Source of the DNA: Chloroflexi bacterium TSY
GTDB lineage: Bacteria > Chloroflexota > Anaerolineae > Caldilineales > Caldilineaceae
DNA: 64,000 nucleotides
Assembly: GCA_019217005.1 (NCBI GenBank)
Contig: JAHBNG010000017.1
Span: 1 to 64,000 of the forward strand
Direction: 5' to 3'
The number at the start of each line of letters is the position of its first letter. Within the stretch, counting starts at the first letter, position 1. The position numbers and the translations under genes are program-made. Shown here piece by piece: positions 36,775 to 47,024 of this stretch. A model generated the notes under the pieces. The model worked only from the letters and a program-made list of their open reading frames with translations. It ran no database searches and was not told the DNA's origin.

Positions 36775-38277
36775 CTTTACTTTCTGGTAAAAGAAAAGAG
36801 ATGAGGTGAGAAATGTGACAAAAAGCGGTTAGCGTTTCATCCTAAAGGTAGCGAAACCAAAAAGGAGGAAGGAATGCTAACCGCGCCAGAAATAACTATA
36901 GCAGTACTGATGAATGTATTGCAAGTAACGCCGGTGGGAACAAACGTAAATGTAATGCGTCTGATGTGGGCGATGATGAATGGGTCGTTTCTGAAAAGTC
37001 GAGGAGCAATCCATAGTGGATTGAGTGAAAGCGGGTTTGAAGATGAGGAGATCCGAAGAAGCTGGTGGAGCTTTCGATATGGATCATGGGATATTGCAAG
37101 CCTGCTCTCATCGTGGCAAGAAGAAGTGGAGTGGAAAGGGGAATGGGAGGCAAAAAAGTTAGAAGGATACCGAGTGAAAAGCATAGATATCACAGGGTTC
37201 TGGCGACCGAAGCTGCAAGGGAAAGTGAACCGACTCTATAACTCAACGGCTCGTCGGGCATTGCCCGCGCTCATCTTTGGAGTGATGATAAGCTCGGGGG
37301 AGATAGGCGGGAAACGAGTGCCACTGCTCAAGGCAATCATGAGATGCGAGGTAGGCACAAAGGAAAGTGAGTTTCGGAAAAAGCTGCTGAAAGAGACCAA
37401 GAAATCACTGGAGTCAGACGAAGTGGCGGTGGTCGATGCCGGGTTTACAATCAGAGAAATGCTAGAAAGCGACGTCGACCGATTTGTCCTTCGGGAAGCG
37501 ATTAACTGCACAGCGCGCCGCAATGAGTTACCCGAACGTAAGGAAAAAGGCAGACCACCCGAATATGGTGATATTGTGCGTCCGCTCTCTCGATGCTATA
37601 GGGAAAGCGACTCGAGGCCACAACTCCAGACTCGTTTGGTCAATTTGTCTATAGTGGTCGCCTGATTCGCTATCAAGCATGGCACAATCTCGTCCCCAGG
37701 ACAACCAAGGTGGATACAGCCAACCGCACCTATTCGATTTACGTCTTTCAGGATCCTGCTTATCACACACCTTTGGTTCTGGCGACCGTCATGGCTTTAC
37801 AAGCTGAAACCATTTATCTTTTCTCTCTGGAGCGCTGGCCTGTTGAACATCCCCCCTTGGCTTCCAAGCAGATGATTGGCTTACATCGTCAATTTGTTCA
37901 TGCCGATGAGGCTTGCTTCCGCTTACCTGAACTGGGGCTGCTGGCTGGCAATCTTCTTTCCCATTTAGCCGCTTCTCTTCCTCCCATACCGACTGGCTAC
38001 TGGGATCGAGAGCCTCAAGCCACTCCCGGCAGGCTGCGCCGCGTTCTCTCGAGTGCTCTTTTTCCAACTCCCGACCAACTCGACCCTGACTTTCGGAAAA
38101 AGGCCTCGGTTTCACACCATTTCCCTAAAGGCGTTCTCGCTCATCGCCGCCTCAATGCCGCTGCTTAAACTAGCCGAGCACTATTTTTACATTTTATCCC
38201 GTTTTTTCAGGGTGGATTCTTTTTTCCGCCCCTTTCGGTTTGCCCTTTGTCACTCAAGCCTTTACCAGAAAGTAAAG
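36775..38277 (+). mobile_element. IS-A copy 4 (1503 bp)
   Basis: 17-bp ends; 5-bp duplication AAAAA (36770-36774, 38278-38282). It is one base shorter than the intact copy because a single G is missing within the transposase. Confidence 0.93.
36874..38168 (+). pseudogene. IS-A transposase, single-base frameshift
   Basis: Reads correctly for about 243 codons, through VVDAGFTIREML and PPEYGDIVRPLSRCYR. At 37600-37607 the run reads TAGGGAAAG instead of TAGGGGAAAG. The shifted frame ends at 37665; the C-terminal third continues in another frame to 38168. This is otherwise almost identical to the intact copy, so the mutation is recent or a sequencing error. Confidence 0.92.
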
Positions 38278-38295
38278 AAAAAAGCTGTTGACTAA

Positions 38296-38376
38296 ATGCG
38301 CATCCGTAAAGTTCCATGACGATGTATTCTTTTGAGGAGTTGATCGGACTCACAACCAGTTGTCGATAGATTCTGA
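38296..38376. repeat. dispersed hairpin repeat E, diverged copy 2
   Basis: Shares AAAGTTC.ATGACGATGTATTC and GGACTCACAACCA with copies at 11081 and 51756, but the arms are degraded. Intergenic, after IS-A copy 4. Confidence 0.55.
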
Positions 38377-38472
38377 AAGGACTGCGAGACAACGAGACCA
38401 TAACGAACACCAAACTTGTCGTTCCTATGTGGAACTGGCTCCTATTCATTTTTGCCGAAATTTACTACTATC

Positions 38473-39297
38473 ATGAGCAATTCAATAAACTTATCACAAA
38501 TTCGCGCTGTCCTGCTTGATATGGATGGCGTTGTTTATGTCGGCGATAGTCCGCTGCCTGGGACACAAGCATTTCTTGACTATCTAGAAGCCACCAATCG
38601 TCAATGGCTCTGTGTGACAAATAACTCATCCAAAACGCCAGAATTGTTTGTCGAGAAGCTACATCGTATGGATGTTCGAGCAACACCAGAGAATGTATTG
38701 GGGAGTGCACAAGCGACTGCAACGTGGTTAGCAGCTCAGGCATCTATGAGAAATGGAACCCGTGGCAAAGTCGTAGTGATTGGCGAAGAGGGTGTGGTGT
38801 CTGCTCTAGAAGAAAATCATTTTGAGATTACGGAAAATCCCATCGAAGCAGAGTTTGTCGTGTCAGGTATTCATTTTTCTCTGACTTATGAAATGTTGGC
38901 TCGTGCAACACTCGCAATCCAGAATGGAGCGAGGTTTATTGGGACGAATCCCGATCCATCCTTTCCAAGTGAGCGTGGGTTGATACCCGGTACAGGTAGT
39001 ATTTTAGCGCTGCTCGAAAGAGCGTCTGGTGTTGAGCCGACAGTCGTGGGTAAACCGAATCCAGGCATGTTTGAGCAAGCGCTTCAACGATTGGACGTAT
39101 CACCACAAGAAACAATGATGGTGGGTGATCGATATGATACAGACATTGCAGGTGCGATTGAGTTAGGCATGACGACAGTAGGTGTTTTAACTGGCGTCAC
39201 ATCACGTGAAGGCTTTGAGCAGGAAAATGCTCCCCCCGATATGATCGTAGAGGGATTACCCGAGCTTCTAACTTTGTTTCAAGAGTCGTCCAATTAG
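38473..39297 (+). CDS. HAD-IIA family hydrolase (NagD/p-nitrophenylphosphatase-like)
   Basis: A 274-residue phosphatase of the HAD superfamily, subfamily IIA. Motif I is LLDMDGVVYVGDSPLPG (nucleophile and acid Asp), motif II VTNNSSKTPELF, motif III includes the Lys of VVGKPNPGMFEQAL, and motif IV is MMVGDRYDTDIAGAIELGM. The C2-type cap lies in between. Members dephosphorylate sugar phosphates, nucleotides or glycerol phosphate; the substrate is not predictable here. The start at MSNSINLSQIRAVLL fits motif I near the N-terminus; an upstream in-frame extension covers repeat-derived sequence and is unlikely. Confidence 0.92.
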   Translation: MSNSINLSQIRAVLLDMDGVVYVGDSPLPGTQAFLDYLEATNRQWLCVTNNSSKTPELFVEKLHRMDVRATPENVLGSAQATATWLAAQASMRNGTRGKVVVIGEEGVVSALEENHFEITENPIEAEFVVSGIHFSLTYEMLARATLAIQNGARFIGTNPDPSFPSERGLIPGTGSILALLERASGVEPTVVGKPNPGMFEQALQRLDVSPQETMMVGDRYDTDIAGAIELGMTTVGVLTGVTSREGFEQENAPPDMIVEGLPELLTLFQESSN

Positions 39298-39515
39298 CCC
39301 TTCAACCAGGTTCTGTGACGTCTCAGCTCCCTCCGCAGAGAAAAGAGCGCGGCTCTTCAGGAATTCAAGGGGGTGACAAGCCCAGAAATGGTGAGCGTCG
39401 AATGAGTGGCGTAGCCGCATCACCCCTTGTCTCACCGCTTTATCTTTGGCGAAAACATCGATAAACCAACATCTTTTTGACTCCGCTAGAATGCATACGC
39501 TACAATCACTCCATT

Positions 39516-40652
39516 ATGTATGCATTTCAAACGATAATTGATGCTCCAACAGATAATGCATACCCCACATCCTTACTCGAATTCTCGCAAGATGAACTTG
39601 TTGAGTATTTGGCGGGATTTGGGCAACCCAAGTATCGTGCGCAACAAATCTGGGATTGGATATACAAACGTCCTGTCTTAACCTTTGGCGCGATGACCAA
39701 TCTCCCAAAAGAGCTTCGTCAGCAATTATCGGAGAACGCAACAGTTGCGCCCCTTGCGCCGATCCAACAAATTGTATCGAAAGAGCGCAGCACCAAAAAA
39801 AATCTCTTTCGTCTCGCAGATGGTAAAACCATTGAATCCGTCTTAATGATCTACGACAAGCGGCGCACCCTTTGTATTAGTAGCCAAGCTGGTTGTGCAA
39901 TGGGATGTACGTTTTGTGCAACAGCCATTGGGGGATTGGCGCGCAATTTGTCCGCTGGCGAAATTGTGGCTCAGGTACTTTATGATGCTCACTATCTAGC
40001 GAACGCGCACATAAGTCCATCGATGGCACCTGTGCGGCCAACCACCGTGACAAATATTGTACTGATGGGTATGGGTGAACCGATGCACAATTATCGGAAC
40101 GTCTGGACTGCCTTGCGCCGCCTGACCAATGGAACCGATTTTGGATTGGGGGCACGCCATGTGACGCTTAGTACAGTAGGTCTTGTCCCGATGATCGACC
40201 GAATGGCTGATGAAAGCCTTCAAGTTGGGCTGGCGGTTAGTCTTCACGCTCCTAATGATGAGTTGCGCAGCCAGCTTGTCCCGATTAACAATCGCTACCC
40301 AATTGCAGATTTAATGGCTGTCGTAGAACGATACATACATAAAACGAATCGACGCGTAACGTTTGAGTATGCTCTAATGAGGGGAATCAATGATAGTACG
40401 ACTCTTGCTCATGATCTGGTAAAACTGCTTAGCCCGCTTCTTTGTCATGTGAATGTGATTCCACTTAACCCTGTACCGGATAGTCCATACCAGCCAACGA
40501 GCGAGACTGACACACAGCAGTTTGTTCAGATCCTCAAAGAGGGCAATGTCCCAGCAACAGTGCGTGTACGCTGTGGAATTGAAATTAATGCAGGTTGTGG
40601 ACAATTACAACGTTTTGCGGCGATTTTAAATAGTAGAGTTGTTCCGAAATAA
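39516..40652 (+). CDS. rlmN: 23S rRNA (adenine2503-C2)-methyltransferase RlmN
   Basis: A 378-residue radical-SAM RNA methyltransferase that methylates C2 of A2503 in 23S rRNA, and in many bacteria some tRNAs. The N-terminal domain has [18 protein letters not shown]. The iron-sulfur motif is CAMGCTFC, followed by [12 protein letters not shown] and LSTVGLVP. The C-terminal catalytic Cys is in [13 protein letters not shown]. The start at MYAFQTIID follows a short leader. The last residues (RVVPK) and the stop codon come from MITE-G copy 2, which has inserted at the very 3' end and replaced the native stop. The core remains complete, so function is probably retained. Confidence 0.95.
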   Translation: MYAFQTIIDAPTDNAYPTSLLEFSQDELVEYLAGFGQPKYRAQQIWDWIYKRPVLTFGAMTNLPKELRQQLSENATVAPLAPIQQIVSKERSTKKNLFRLADGKTIESVLMIYDKRRTLCISSQAGCAMGCTFCATAIGGLARNLSAGEIVAQVLYDAHYLANAHISPSMAPVRPTTVTNIVLMGMGEPMHNYRNVWTALRRLTNGTDFGLGARHVTLSTVGLVPMIDRMADESLQVGLAVSLHAPNDELRSQLVPINNRYPIADLMAVVERYIHKTNRRVTFEYALMRGINDSTTLAHDLVKLLSPLLCHVNVIPLNPVPDSPYQPTSETDTQQFVQILKEGNVPATVRVRCGIEINAGCGQLQRFAAILNSRVVPK

Positions 40653-40764
40653 GCAGGCGGAGCATTCCGGGAATGGACCACGCAAGCTCTCTCGACCGCA
40701 ACAACTCCTGGTCCATTCCCGGAATGCGGTCATCGATGTACATATCGTTATTTCGGAACAACTC
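40636..40764. mobile_element. MITE-G copy 2 (129 bp) at the rlmN 3' end
   Basis: Perfect inverted ends GAGTTGTTCCGAAATAA with TA on both sides (40634-40635, 40765-40766). Inverted internally relative to copy 1. It provides the stop codon of rlmN. The right-hand TA is shared with the adjacent IS630-type element. Confidence 0.9.
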
Positions 40765-40766
40765 TA

Positions 40767-41999
40767 TTGTTTTGTCAGATAAGTTATAATACGGTAAACT
40801 CTGCCAGAAAGTGACTAAAAAAACGAGGAGGCAGAGAGAAATGAAGCAAGTATATAAAGTTAAACTAAGTGATAAAGACAGAAATGAATTAAGGCGAATA
40901 ACGGCAAAAGGAAAAGAGAACGTAAGAAAGATAAGAAGGGCACATATTCTGCTCTTGTCAGATGGAGGAAAAACAGACAGAGAAATCATGGAACGAGTGG
41001 GAGTGACGCGAGCAACGGTGGTGCGAATCCGCAAAAGATATGTGACGGAAGGGCTAACCAAAGCCCTAGAAGAGAGGCCAAGAAGCGGACGACCAGTCGA
41101 GATTAGTAACGAAGCCAGAGCCAAAATCACGGCACTAGCGTGTACGAAAGGACCAGATGGGCGAAGCCGATGGACTTTAAGGCTGCTAGCAACCACAGCG
41201 GTTGAGTTAAAGTTTGTGGAAGACATTTCGCATGAAACCGTGAGTGAAATTCTGAAAAAAACGAACTGAAACCCCATTTGAAGGTGCAGTGGTGTATCGG
41301 AAAGTTAACACCTACATACTTGTGGCACATGGAACAAATCTTGGACCTCTATGCACAGCCCTATGACCCCAAGAATCCTCTCTGGTGGGTGTTACGATGA
41401 AAACCTTGTCAGCTCTTGGGCGATACAATCGTGCCGATTGAGATGAAACCAGGCAAGAAATGGCGCTATGATCATCACTATGAACGCAAGGGCATCTGTT
41501 ACATCTTGATTGCTTACCAGCCACACACTGGACAGCGGGTTGTTCAGATTACCGAACGGCGCAGAGGCCAAGAGTATGCTCGCTTCATGCATGATCTCAA
41601 AACGAAACACAATCCTGATGCCGATTCATTACAGATTGTTCAGGATAATCTCAACATTCATTCACCCAGTTCCTTCTACACCATCTTTTCGCCTGAGGAA
41701 GCTTTCGCTCTGGCTCAGCACTTTCAGATGGTTTATACCCCCGTCAACGGGAGTTGGCTTAATATGGTTGAAATTGAACTCTCGGTTATCACTCGCCAAG
41801 TTCTTGATCGCCGCATTGATTCCAAAGAGCTTCTTGAGACTGTTGTCCTTGCTCTTGTCAACGAGCGCAATGAACAATCCGCTACCATTCAATGGCAATT
41901 TACCCCCGCTCTCGCTCGCCAGAAGTTCCAGCGTTTCTATCCTGTTTTGGATACCGATTCTGATGACCAACCTGTATCATAACTTATCTGACAAAACAC
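40767..41999 (+). mobile_element. IS630-family element
   Basis: A 1233-bp element with ends TTGTTTTGTCAGATAAGTTA / (complement of) GTGTTTTGTCAGATAAGTTA, between TA dinucleotides (40765-40766, 42000-42001). TA duplication is the family rule. The transposase is frameshifted. Confidence 0.88.
40841..41982 (+). pseudogene. IS630-family transposase, frameshifted
   Basis: The N-terminal DNA-binding half (ATG at 40841 after GAGGAGGCAGAGAG; helix-turn-helix TDREIMERVGVTRATVVRIRKR) stops at 41269. The catalytic half reads in another frame from about 41416, with IVQDNLNIHSPSSFY (second Asp) and YTPVNGSWLNMVEIELSVIT (Glu). The region between, which should carry the first Asp, needs further frame changes. 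Non-functional as it stands. Confidence 0.88.
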
Positions 42000-42001
42000 T
42001 A

Positions 42002-42080
42002 GTGGTATACCACAAATTGTGTAAACGCTACTTGGTCTCTCTGAGAGAACATGGGTTTGAACACAATTTGGGATACCACC
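42002..42080. repeat. 79-bp inverted-repeat element next to IS630
   Basis: The ends GTGGTATACCACAAATTGTG and the complement of its right arm (ACACAATTTGGGATACCAC) form a long imperfect stem. It begins directly at the TA that ends the IS630-type element, so three small mobile units lie end to end behind rlmN. Confidence 0.65.
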
Positions 42081-42132
42081 CTTTAAACTGAATTCTGTAT
42101 GAAAAGTTTGAGCAAAGGCAAATTGTTCGTTC

Positions 42133-42999
42133 ATGGATAGAGTCGGAATTGTTACAGATAGTAATGCGTGTTTATCGCCCAAAATCCGCGCGGAATATGG
42201 GATCGAGGTGATTCCACATCGGATTAAGATTGGAAATAACTTCTTTGAGGAAGATGAAACGTTTTCGGCGCGCGAGATGTTTGCAAAAATGGAAGAGATG
42301 CAGTTAACGGGTCAAGATGATCTACCGGAAATTCAGCCGGCAGATCTCAATGCGATCCTAGATTTTTACCACGACGTTGGCACGCGCTACACAGAAATCG
42401 TCTCTGTTCATGTCAGTAGCCACCTGAGTCCTCTCTGGTTCGAAGCACGCAAAGCCGCGGAAATTCTTAAGGGGCGATTGACAATCCGAGTGTTTGATAG
42501 CTTGAGTACATCGTTTGGTCTGGGATTACTCGCCCAAAAAGCAGCAATCACATCAAACAATGGAGCCAATATAAATGAAATCGCACGCGTGATCAACGGA
42601 ACAATTCCCCACCTCTACTTCACAGGCTTCTCGGAAAGCCTTAGCTATCTAGAGCGTAGTGCTCAACTCAGTGCATCGCAGAGTCTATTAGGAACTATGT
42701 TGGGAATTAAAGCCATGTTGATGATGGAAGAAGGCGCACTGATGCCTCTAGAGAAGGTGCAGACGCGTGATGAAGTTGTTGATAAGCTTGTTGAATTTGT
42801 CACTGAGTTTGCTAGTGTGGAAGAAGTTGGCTTGGTACAGGATTGTTATGAAGAACATCAAACTGCTCTGATACAGCGATTGCAGGAGGATAGCCGTCTT
42901 AGGGATATACCAATTCATCAAGTACCGTATCCTCCTAGTTTGGCAGCACATATCGGTTCAAATGTGCTAGGTGTTGTTGTCTATGAAGGGGCGTTTTAG
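42133..42999 (+). CDS. DegV family fatty-acid-binding protein
   Basis: A 288-residue cytosolic protein of the DegV/FakB family, which binds a fatty acid and in FakAB systems presents it for phosphorylation. The start VGIVTDSNACLSPKIRAEYG and VIPHRIKIGNNFFEE are diagnostic, as are SVHVSSHLSPLWFEARKAAE and the C-terminal HIGSNVLGVVVYEGAF. The region IKAMLMMEEGALMPLEKVQTR is the usual second-domain stretch. It is separated from recG by only 3 bp, an arrangement common in several phyla. No FakA kinase gene is nearby, so its lipid role here is inferred. Confidence 0.92.
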   Translation: MDRVGIVTDSNACLSPKIRAEYGIEVIPHRIKIGNNFFEEDETFSAREMFAKMEEMQLTGQDDLPEIQPADLNAILDFYHDVGTRYTEIVSVHVSSHLSPLWFEARKAAEILKGRLTIRVFDSLSTSFGLGLLAQKAAITSNNGANINEIARVINGTIPHLYFTGFSESLSYLERSAQLSASQSLLGTMLGIKAMLMMEEGALMPLEKVQTRDEVVDKLVEFVTEFASVEEVGLVQDCYEEHQTALIQRLQEDSRLRDIPIHQVPYPPSLAAHIGSNVLGVVVYEGAF

Positions 43000-43002
43000 A
43001 TC

Positions 43003-45558
43003 ATGAGTATTCCTGCTTTTGAACGTCTACAGAAAATTCTCGACCTGGAAGAAAAGCAAGGTTTCCGAAATCGCGCCGTCGTTGGAGGGATGCAAGCGAT
43101 GGGGAAACGATGGTCAACAGATGCACAGGAAGAAAATGCAGATTCCCAGGTTGTCTCTGCGATTGTGTCTTTAATGGAGCGCTATGCCGAGGCCGATGGA
43201 TCTATGAGGCAATCATTTATTGACCAGATGCGTCAAGCTATCGGCGGTGATCTGCCCGTAGGTTTGACAATTGATTCGGGATCGGATTTGACGGCGGGTT
43301 CAGAATCTGAATCCAAACATAAGAATGTAACCAACGAACGCGCTCAATTGCATCCAACACAGAAGGCATCTCGACAGAAACGGCAAGATGCAACAAGCCC
43401 TGACAGAAACGAGCCGCTTGAAAATGCGATTCCGCCTGCAGAACCTACACATGTTGCTAAAGAGCGTGTCCGTAGAAAGAAAACTCAAAACAATCGGAGT
43501 CCACACGATTTACAGGCATCTGTTCAGATTCTTTCTGGCATTGGAGACGCAGTTAGCCAACAGCTTGCGCGTGTCGGCGTCGAGAAGGTCATCGACCTCA
43601 TGTGGCACCTCCCAACACGCTATGAAGATTATAGCCAGTTGCGCACGATTTCAGAACTGCAACCGGGCGAACAGGTAACGATTATTGCCAATTTGTGGGA
43701 AGTGAATGAGCGCAAAATAAGCATGAATCGCCAGATTGTTCAAGGAATCCTGGCCGATGCATCGGGGACACTTCATGCAACATGGTGGAATAAATATGTA
43801 AAGAAGCAACTGACCCCTGGTAAAACGATGCGTTTTAGCGGCAAAGTCGGACTCTACATGGGGCAGAAGACACTGGACAATCCTGCGTTTGAAGATCTTG
43901 ATCAGGAGATGGTGGCCACGGGGAGACTCTCTCCAATTTACCGCCTAACTGAGGGTCTGAGCAATAAACGTCTGCGCAATTTGATCAAGACGGTTATCGA
44001 TGATTATTCACACTTTCTCTCCGACCCCTTGCCCATTGCGGTACGAACCAAATATAATCTAATAGAACTGGCAACCGCATTGCATCAGATACACTTTCCA
44101 GACGACCAACAGCGGCGAGAGCAGGCACAGAAACGTTTGATCTTTGAAGAATTTTTCTATATTCAGCTCGGTGTCCTGCAACGCCGCAATCTGATGCAGC
44201 AAGCCACCGCACTTTCACTACCAAGCGATGATGAGACGGTGACTCGGTTTACCTCTTCACTCGCTTTTCAGCTGACGAATGCCCAAGCTCGCGTATTGAA
44301 TGAAGTTCGTCTCGACCTTGCCCGCGAGGTACCAATGACGCGGCTTGTGCAAGGTGATGTAGGAAGCGGGAAGACAGCGGTTGCCGCAGCAGCGATGTAC
44401 ATTGCTGCTGCCAATGGAACCCAGGCTGCGCTTTTGGCGCCTACGCAAATTTTGGCTGAACAACACCATCGCAGCATTTCCATGCTCGTCGAATCGTTAA
44501 CCAATGCCCAGGGTGAGCCACTAAAGGTTGCTCTGTTGACTGGACGAGTGACAGGCGCGGAGCGCATTCGCGTGCTAGAAGGTATACGGAATGGGGCAAT
44601 TGACATTGCAGTTGGCACAACTGCCTTGATCCAAGATCAGGTCGAGTTCAATCGACTCGGATTGGCAATCGTCGATGAACAGCACAGATTTGGTGTGATA
44701 CAACGAGGTGCGCTGCGCGGCAGACAGGATCGCCCTCATCTGTTAGTAATGAGTGCCACACCGATTCCACGCAGTTTGGCCATGACAATCTATGGCGATC
44801 TGGACTTGAGCATAATCGATGAAATGCCACCAGGGCGAACACCAATCAAGACTCGATGGTTCCTCCCAACTGAACGAGAACGTCTTTATTCCTTCATGCG
44901 ACGCGAAGTTGCAGAGGGTCGTCAAGGTTTCATCGTTTACCCTTTGGTTGAAGAGAGTGACAAATTAGACGTGGGTGCTGCAATCGATGAACATGAACGG
45001 TTGCGCAAAGAAATATTTTTCCAGGAACGAGTCGCCCTATTACATGGACGGATGAATGGCACCGAAAAAGATGCAGTGATGCAAGCCTTTGCTGACCGCG
45101 AATATGACATTCTTGTTAGTACAAGTGTGATCGAAGTTGGTATCGATGTACCAAATGCATCGTTGATCATCATCGAAGACGTCGAACGCTTTGGCTTAGC
45201 CCAATTGCATCAATTTCGAGGACGTGTGGGTCGCGGTCAATATGCAAGTTACTGTGCATTAGTGAGCAAAGGGACCAGTTCAGATGCTGAAGAGAGACTG
45301 ACAGCTCTTGAAGAAAGCAATGACGGCTTCGTGCTGGCCGAAAAGGATCTGGAATTGCGTGGTCCGGGAGATTTCTTTGGGACACGACAGAGTGGGCTTC
45401 CAGAGCTTCGTGTGGCCCAATTGAGCGACTTGGCAACACTTTCTCTGGCACGTGAGGCTGCCCAAGAACTCTTTGAGCACGATCCAAAATTGCAGAAACA
45501 TCCACAGCTTTCTAGACAGGTTGATCGATTCTGGCGTGGTCACGGAGATGTAAGTTAA
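43003..45558 (+). CDS. recG: ATP-dependent DNA helicase RecG
   Basis: An 851-residue branch-migration helicase acting on stalled forks and Holliday junctions. About 170 N-terminal residues ([22 protein letters not shown], then a charged linker) precede the usual start and resemble the extension of Chloroflexota RecG. The wedge/OB domain follows ([34 protein letters not shown]). Helicase motifs: [64 protein letters not shown] and [11 protein letters not shown]; the C-terminal [19 protein letters not shown] is specific for RecG. Cotranscribed with degV. Confidence 0.96.
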   Translation: MSIPAFERLQKILDLEEKQGFRNRAVVGGMQAMGKRWSTDAQEENADSQVVSAIVSLMERYAEADGSMRQSFIDQMRQAIGGDLPVGLTIDSGSDLTAGSESESKHKNVTNERAQLHPTQKASRQKRQDATSPDRNEPLENAIPPAEPTHVAKERVRRKKTQNNRSPHDLQASVQILSGIGDAVSQQLARVGVEKVIDLMWHLPTRYEDYSQLRTISELQPGEQVTIIANLWEVNERKISMNRQIVQGILADASGTLHATWWNKYVKKQLTPGKTMRFSGKVGLYMGQKTLDNPAFEDLDQEMVATGRLSPIYRLTEGLSNKRLRNLIKTVIDDYSHFLSDPLPIAVRTKYNLIELATALHQIHFPDDQQRREQAQKRLIFEEFFYIQLGVLQRRNLMQQATALSLPSDDETVTRFTSSLAFQLTNAQARVLNEVRLDLAREVPMTRLVQGDVGSGKTAVAAAAMYIAAANGTQAALLAPTQILAEQHHRSISMLVESLTNAQGEPLKVALLTGRVTGAERIRVLEGIRNGAIDIAVGTTALIQDQVEFNRLGLAIVDEQHRFGVIQRGALRGRQDRPHLLVMSATPIPRSLAMTIYGDLDLSIIDEMPPGRTPIKTRWFLPTERERLYSFMRREVAEGRQGFIVYPLVEESDKLDVGAAIDEHERLRKEIFFQERVALLHGRMNGTEKDAVMQAFADREYDILVSTSVIEVGIDVPNASLIIIEDVERFGLAQLHQFRGRVGRGQYASYCALVSKGTSSDAEERLTALEESNDGFVLAEKDLELRGPGDFFGTRQSGLPELRVAQLSDLATLSLAREAAQELFEHDPKLQKHPQLSRQVDRFWRGHGDVS

Positions 45559-45645
45559 GGAACGAGCATCAAATAAGTTGAGCATGTCATTTGTCCGAAG
45601 TTTAAATGATGTGGCTATAAGTTGCCGATCAAAGGGAATACAAGG

Positions 45646-46491
45646 ATGAAACTTGGCTGTTTTCAGAGCAATCGCTCGCTTCATGAGATGAAATATGGCG
45701 ATTTTGCGACGCAGGCGACGGTCTTGGGCTATGAATCTCTGGATGTACCACTGGATCATGAGAATGCAGCGTCTCTATGTGAGACGCTTGGATTAACGCT
45801 TTTTGCAAGCGCAGCAAATCAACCACCAGATCTAAGCGCCGATGCGACACATCAGGAAGAGATCATCCGGTTTGTCAAGGCATCTATCGATGATGCAGCC
45901 CAAAAAGGGCTCCGGGTAATTACACACTTAATTGGTCGCGATACAAGCTTGAGCGGAGATGAGAATATTGCAATCTATCGAGATGTTTATGCACCGATTG
46001 CGGCTCATGCAGAAGCGAAAAATATCCGGTTAGCCTTCGAGAATTGGCCCTGCAATGGCACGATGCTTGCCATGTCGCCCGAATTATGGGACGCAATGTT
46101 TAACGCTGTCCCTTCACCAGCCATTGGGCTGTGTTACGATCCTTCACACCTTGTTTGGCTTGGAATCGATACCATCCAGCCAATTTGGGATTTTAAAGAA
46201 CGAATTTATCACGCACATGCCAAGGATACAGAGATCTTGCTCCAGGGGAGAAATCAATTCGGCATCTATGGGCCTCAGCTTACAACCACGGTGCCAGATC
46301 GCTGGTGGCGCTATCGCCTACCCGGATATGGTCATATTAACTGGCATCGTTATCTGGATGCACTCTACCAAATTGGTTATGATGATGTACTGAGCGTCGA
46401 ACATGAGGATCGCGCTTGGGCCACAACACCAGAACACGCGCTGCAAGGTTTGCAGATCGCCTACCAATTCCTGGCCCCTATGATCGTTTAG
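45646..46491 (+). CDS. sugar phosphate isomerase/epimerase family (xylose-isomerase-like TIM barrel)
   Basis: A 281-residue AP_endonuc_2-fold protein. The first strand is KLGCFQSNRSLHEMKYGDF. Metal-ligand candidates are in RLAFENWPC (Glu), GLCYDPSHLVWLG (Asp, His), YHAHAKDTEI (His) and DVLSVEHEDRAW (Glu), the usual four corners of the barrel. Such enzymes isomerise sugars or epimerise inosose/hydroxypyruvate-like compounds. The ATG at 45646 is preferred over an upstream TTG because the first barrel strand begins right after it. It follows recG by 87 bp and could be read from the same transcript. Substrate unknown. Confidence 0.9.
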   Translation: MKLGCFQSNRSLHEMKYGDFATQATVLGYESLDVPLDHENAASLCETLGLTLFASAANQPPDLSADATHQEEIIRFVKASIDDAAQKGLRVITHLIGRDTSLSGDENIAIYRDVYAPIAAHAEAKNIRLAFENWPCNGTMLAMSPELWDAMFNAVPSPAIGLCYDPSHLVWLGIDTIQPIWDFKERIYHAHAKDTEILLQGRNQFGIYGPQLTTTVPDRWWRYRLPGYGHINWHRYLDALYQIGYDDVLSVEHEDRAWATTPEHALQGLQIAYQFLAPMIV

Positions 46492-46519
46492 TAACATTCA
46501 GCCTTGGCGGCCGTACCGG

Positions 46520-46560
46520 CGAATCGTCGATCAAACAGCTTGTTTGATCCGCATCACGAA
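46520..46560. repeat. 41-bp hairpin repeat H, copy 2
   Basis: Reverse complement of the unit at 11224-11264 with 4 differences. The stem pair A-T has become T-A in both arms (GATCAAACA / TGTTTGATC), keeping the hairpin intact. Confidence 0.7.
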
Positions 46561-46622
46561 TTATCTTGAGTAATGGTTCCCTCAGCTGAGTTAACCCCCC
46601 ACGACCAGACCGTATTCAACAA

Positions 46623-47020
46623 GTGTTGATTCTCTTTTGGTCTAGCTTAGGCCAGTTGCCGTCCTTATTACTGAACGACGAACATCTACGGGCAGAGCAA
46701 TTGACGGCTCATCTCCGCGCGTTGGTTCTTGAACTGATGCTGGCACTCAACGGCATTGCTCCTCCATCAGAAAACCAGCCCCTCAATCAATATCTTGGAC
46801 AAAGTCAACGCGAGGCGATTGAGAAGACATTGCTGACACCAGTCGTTTCGGCCAGAAGCTGGGTTGGGCACGCAGTTGCGCTGATCGTTATCTATCGCTG
46901 GTATGCACCGCAACTCGTGGAGAAATATTGTTAAACTATCCAACAAATCTTGAGAAAGAAGTGCTGATGGATTTGGTACAACAGATCCCGGCGTGGCCTA
47001 CGAACATCACAACAGATTGA
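46623..47020 (+). pseudogene. hypothetical helical protein, probable frameshift
   Basis: A GTG-started frame (LFWSSLGQLPSLLLNDEHLR, AHLRALVLELMLALNGIAP, SWVGHAVALIVIYRWYAP) stops at 46934. In the neighbouring frame a plausible C-terminus continues (NYPTNLEKEVLMDLVQQIPA, then TNITTD) up to a TGA at 47018-47020. That TGA was 2 bp from the glycosyltransferase ATG before IS-A copy 5 inserted. So this was probably a ~130-residue gene coupled to the glycosyltransferase, now shifted near 46925. Family not recognised. Confidence 0.5.
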
Positions 47021-47024
47021 GGAA

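Noticed and set aside
39367..39430. Terminator between the HAD gene and rlmN
   Set aside because: AAGGGGGTGA and TCACCCCTT could pair, but the loop is over 40 bases and no T-run follows; too weak to call.
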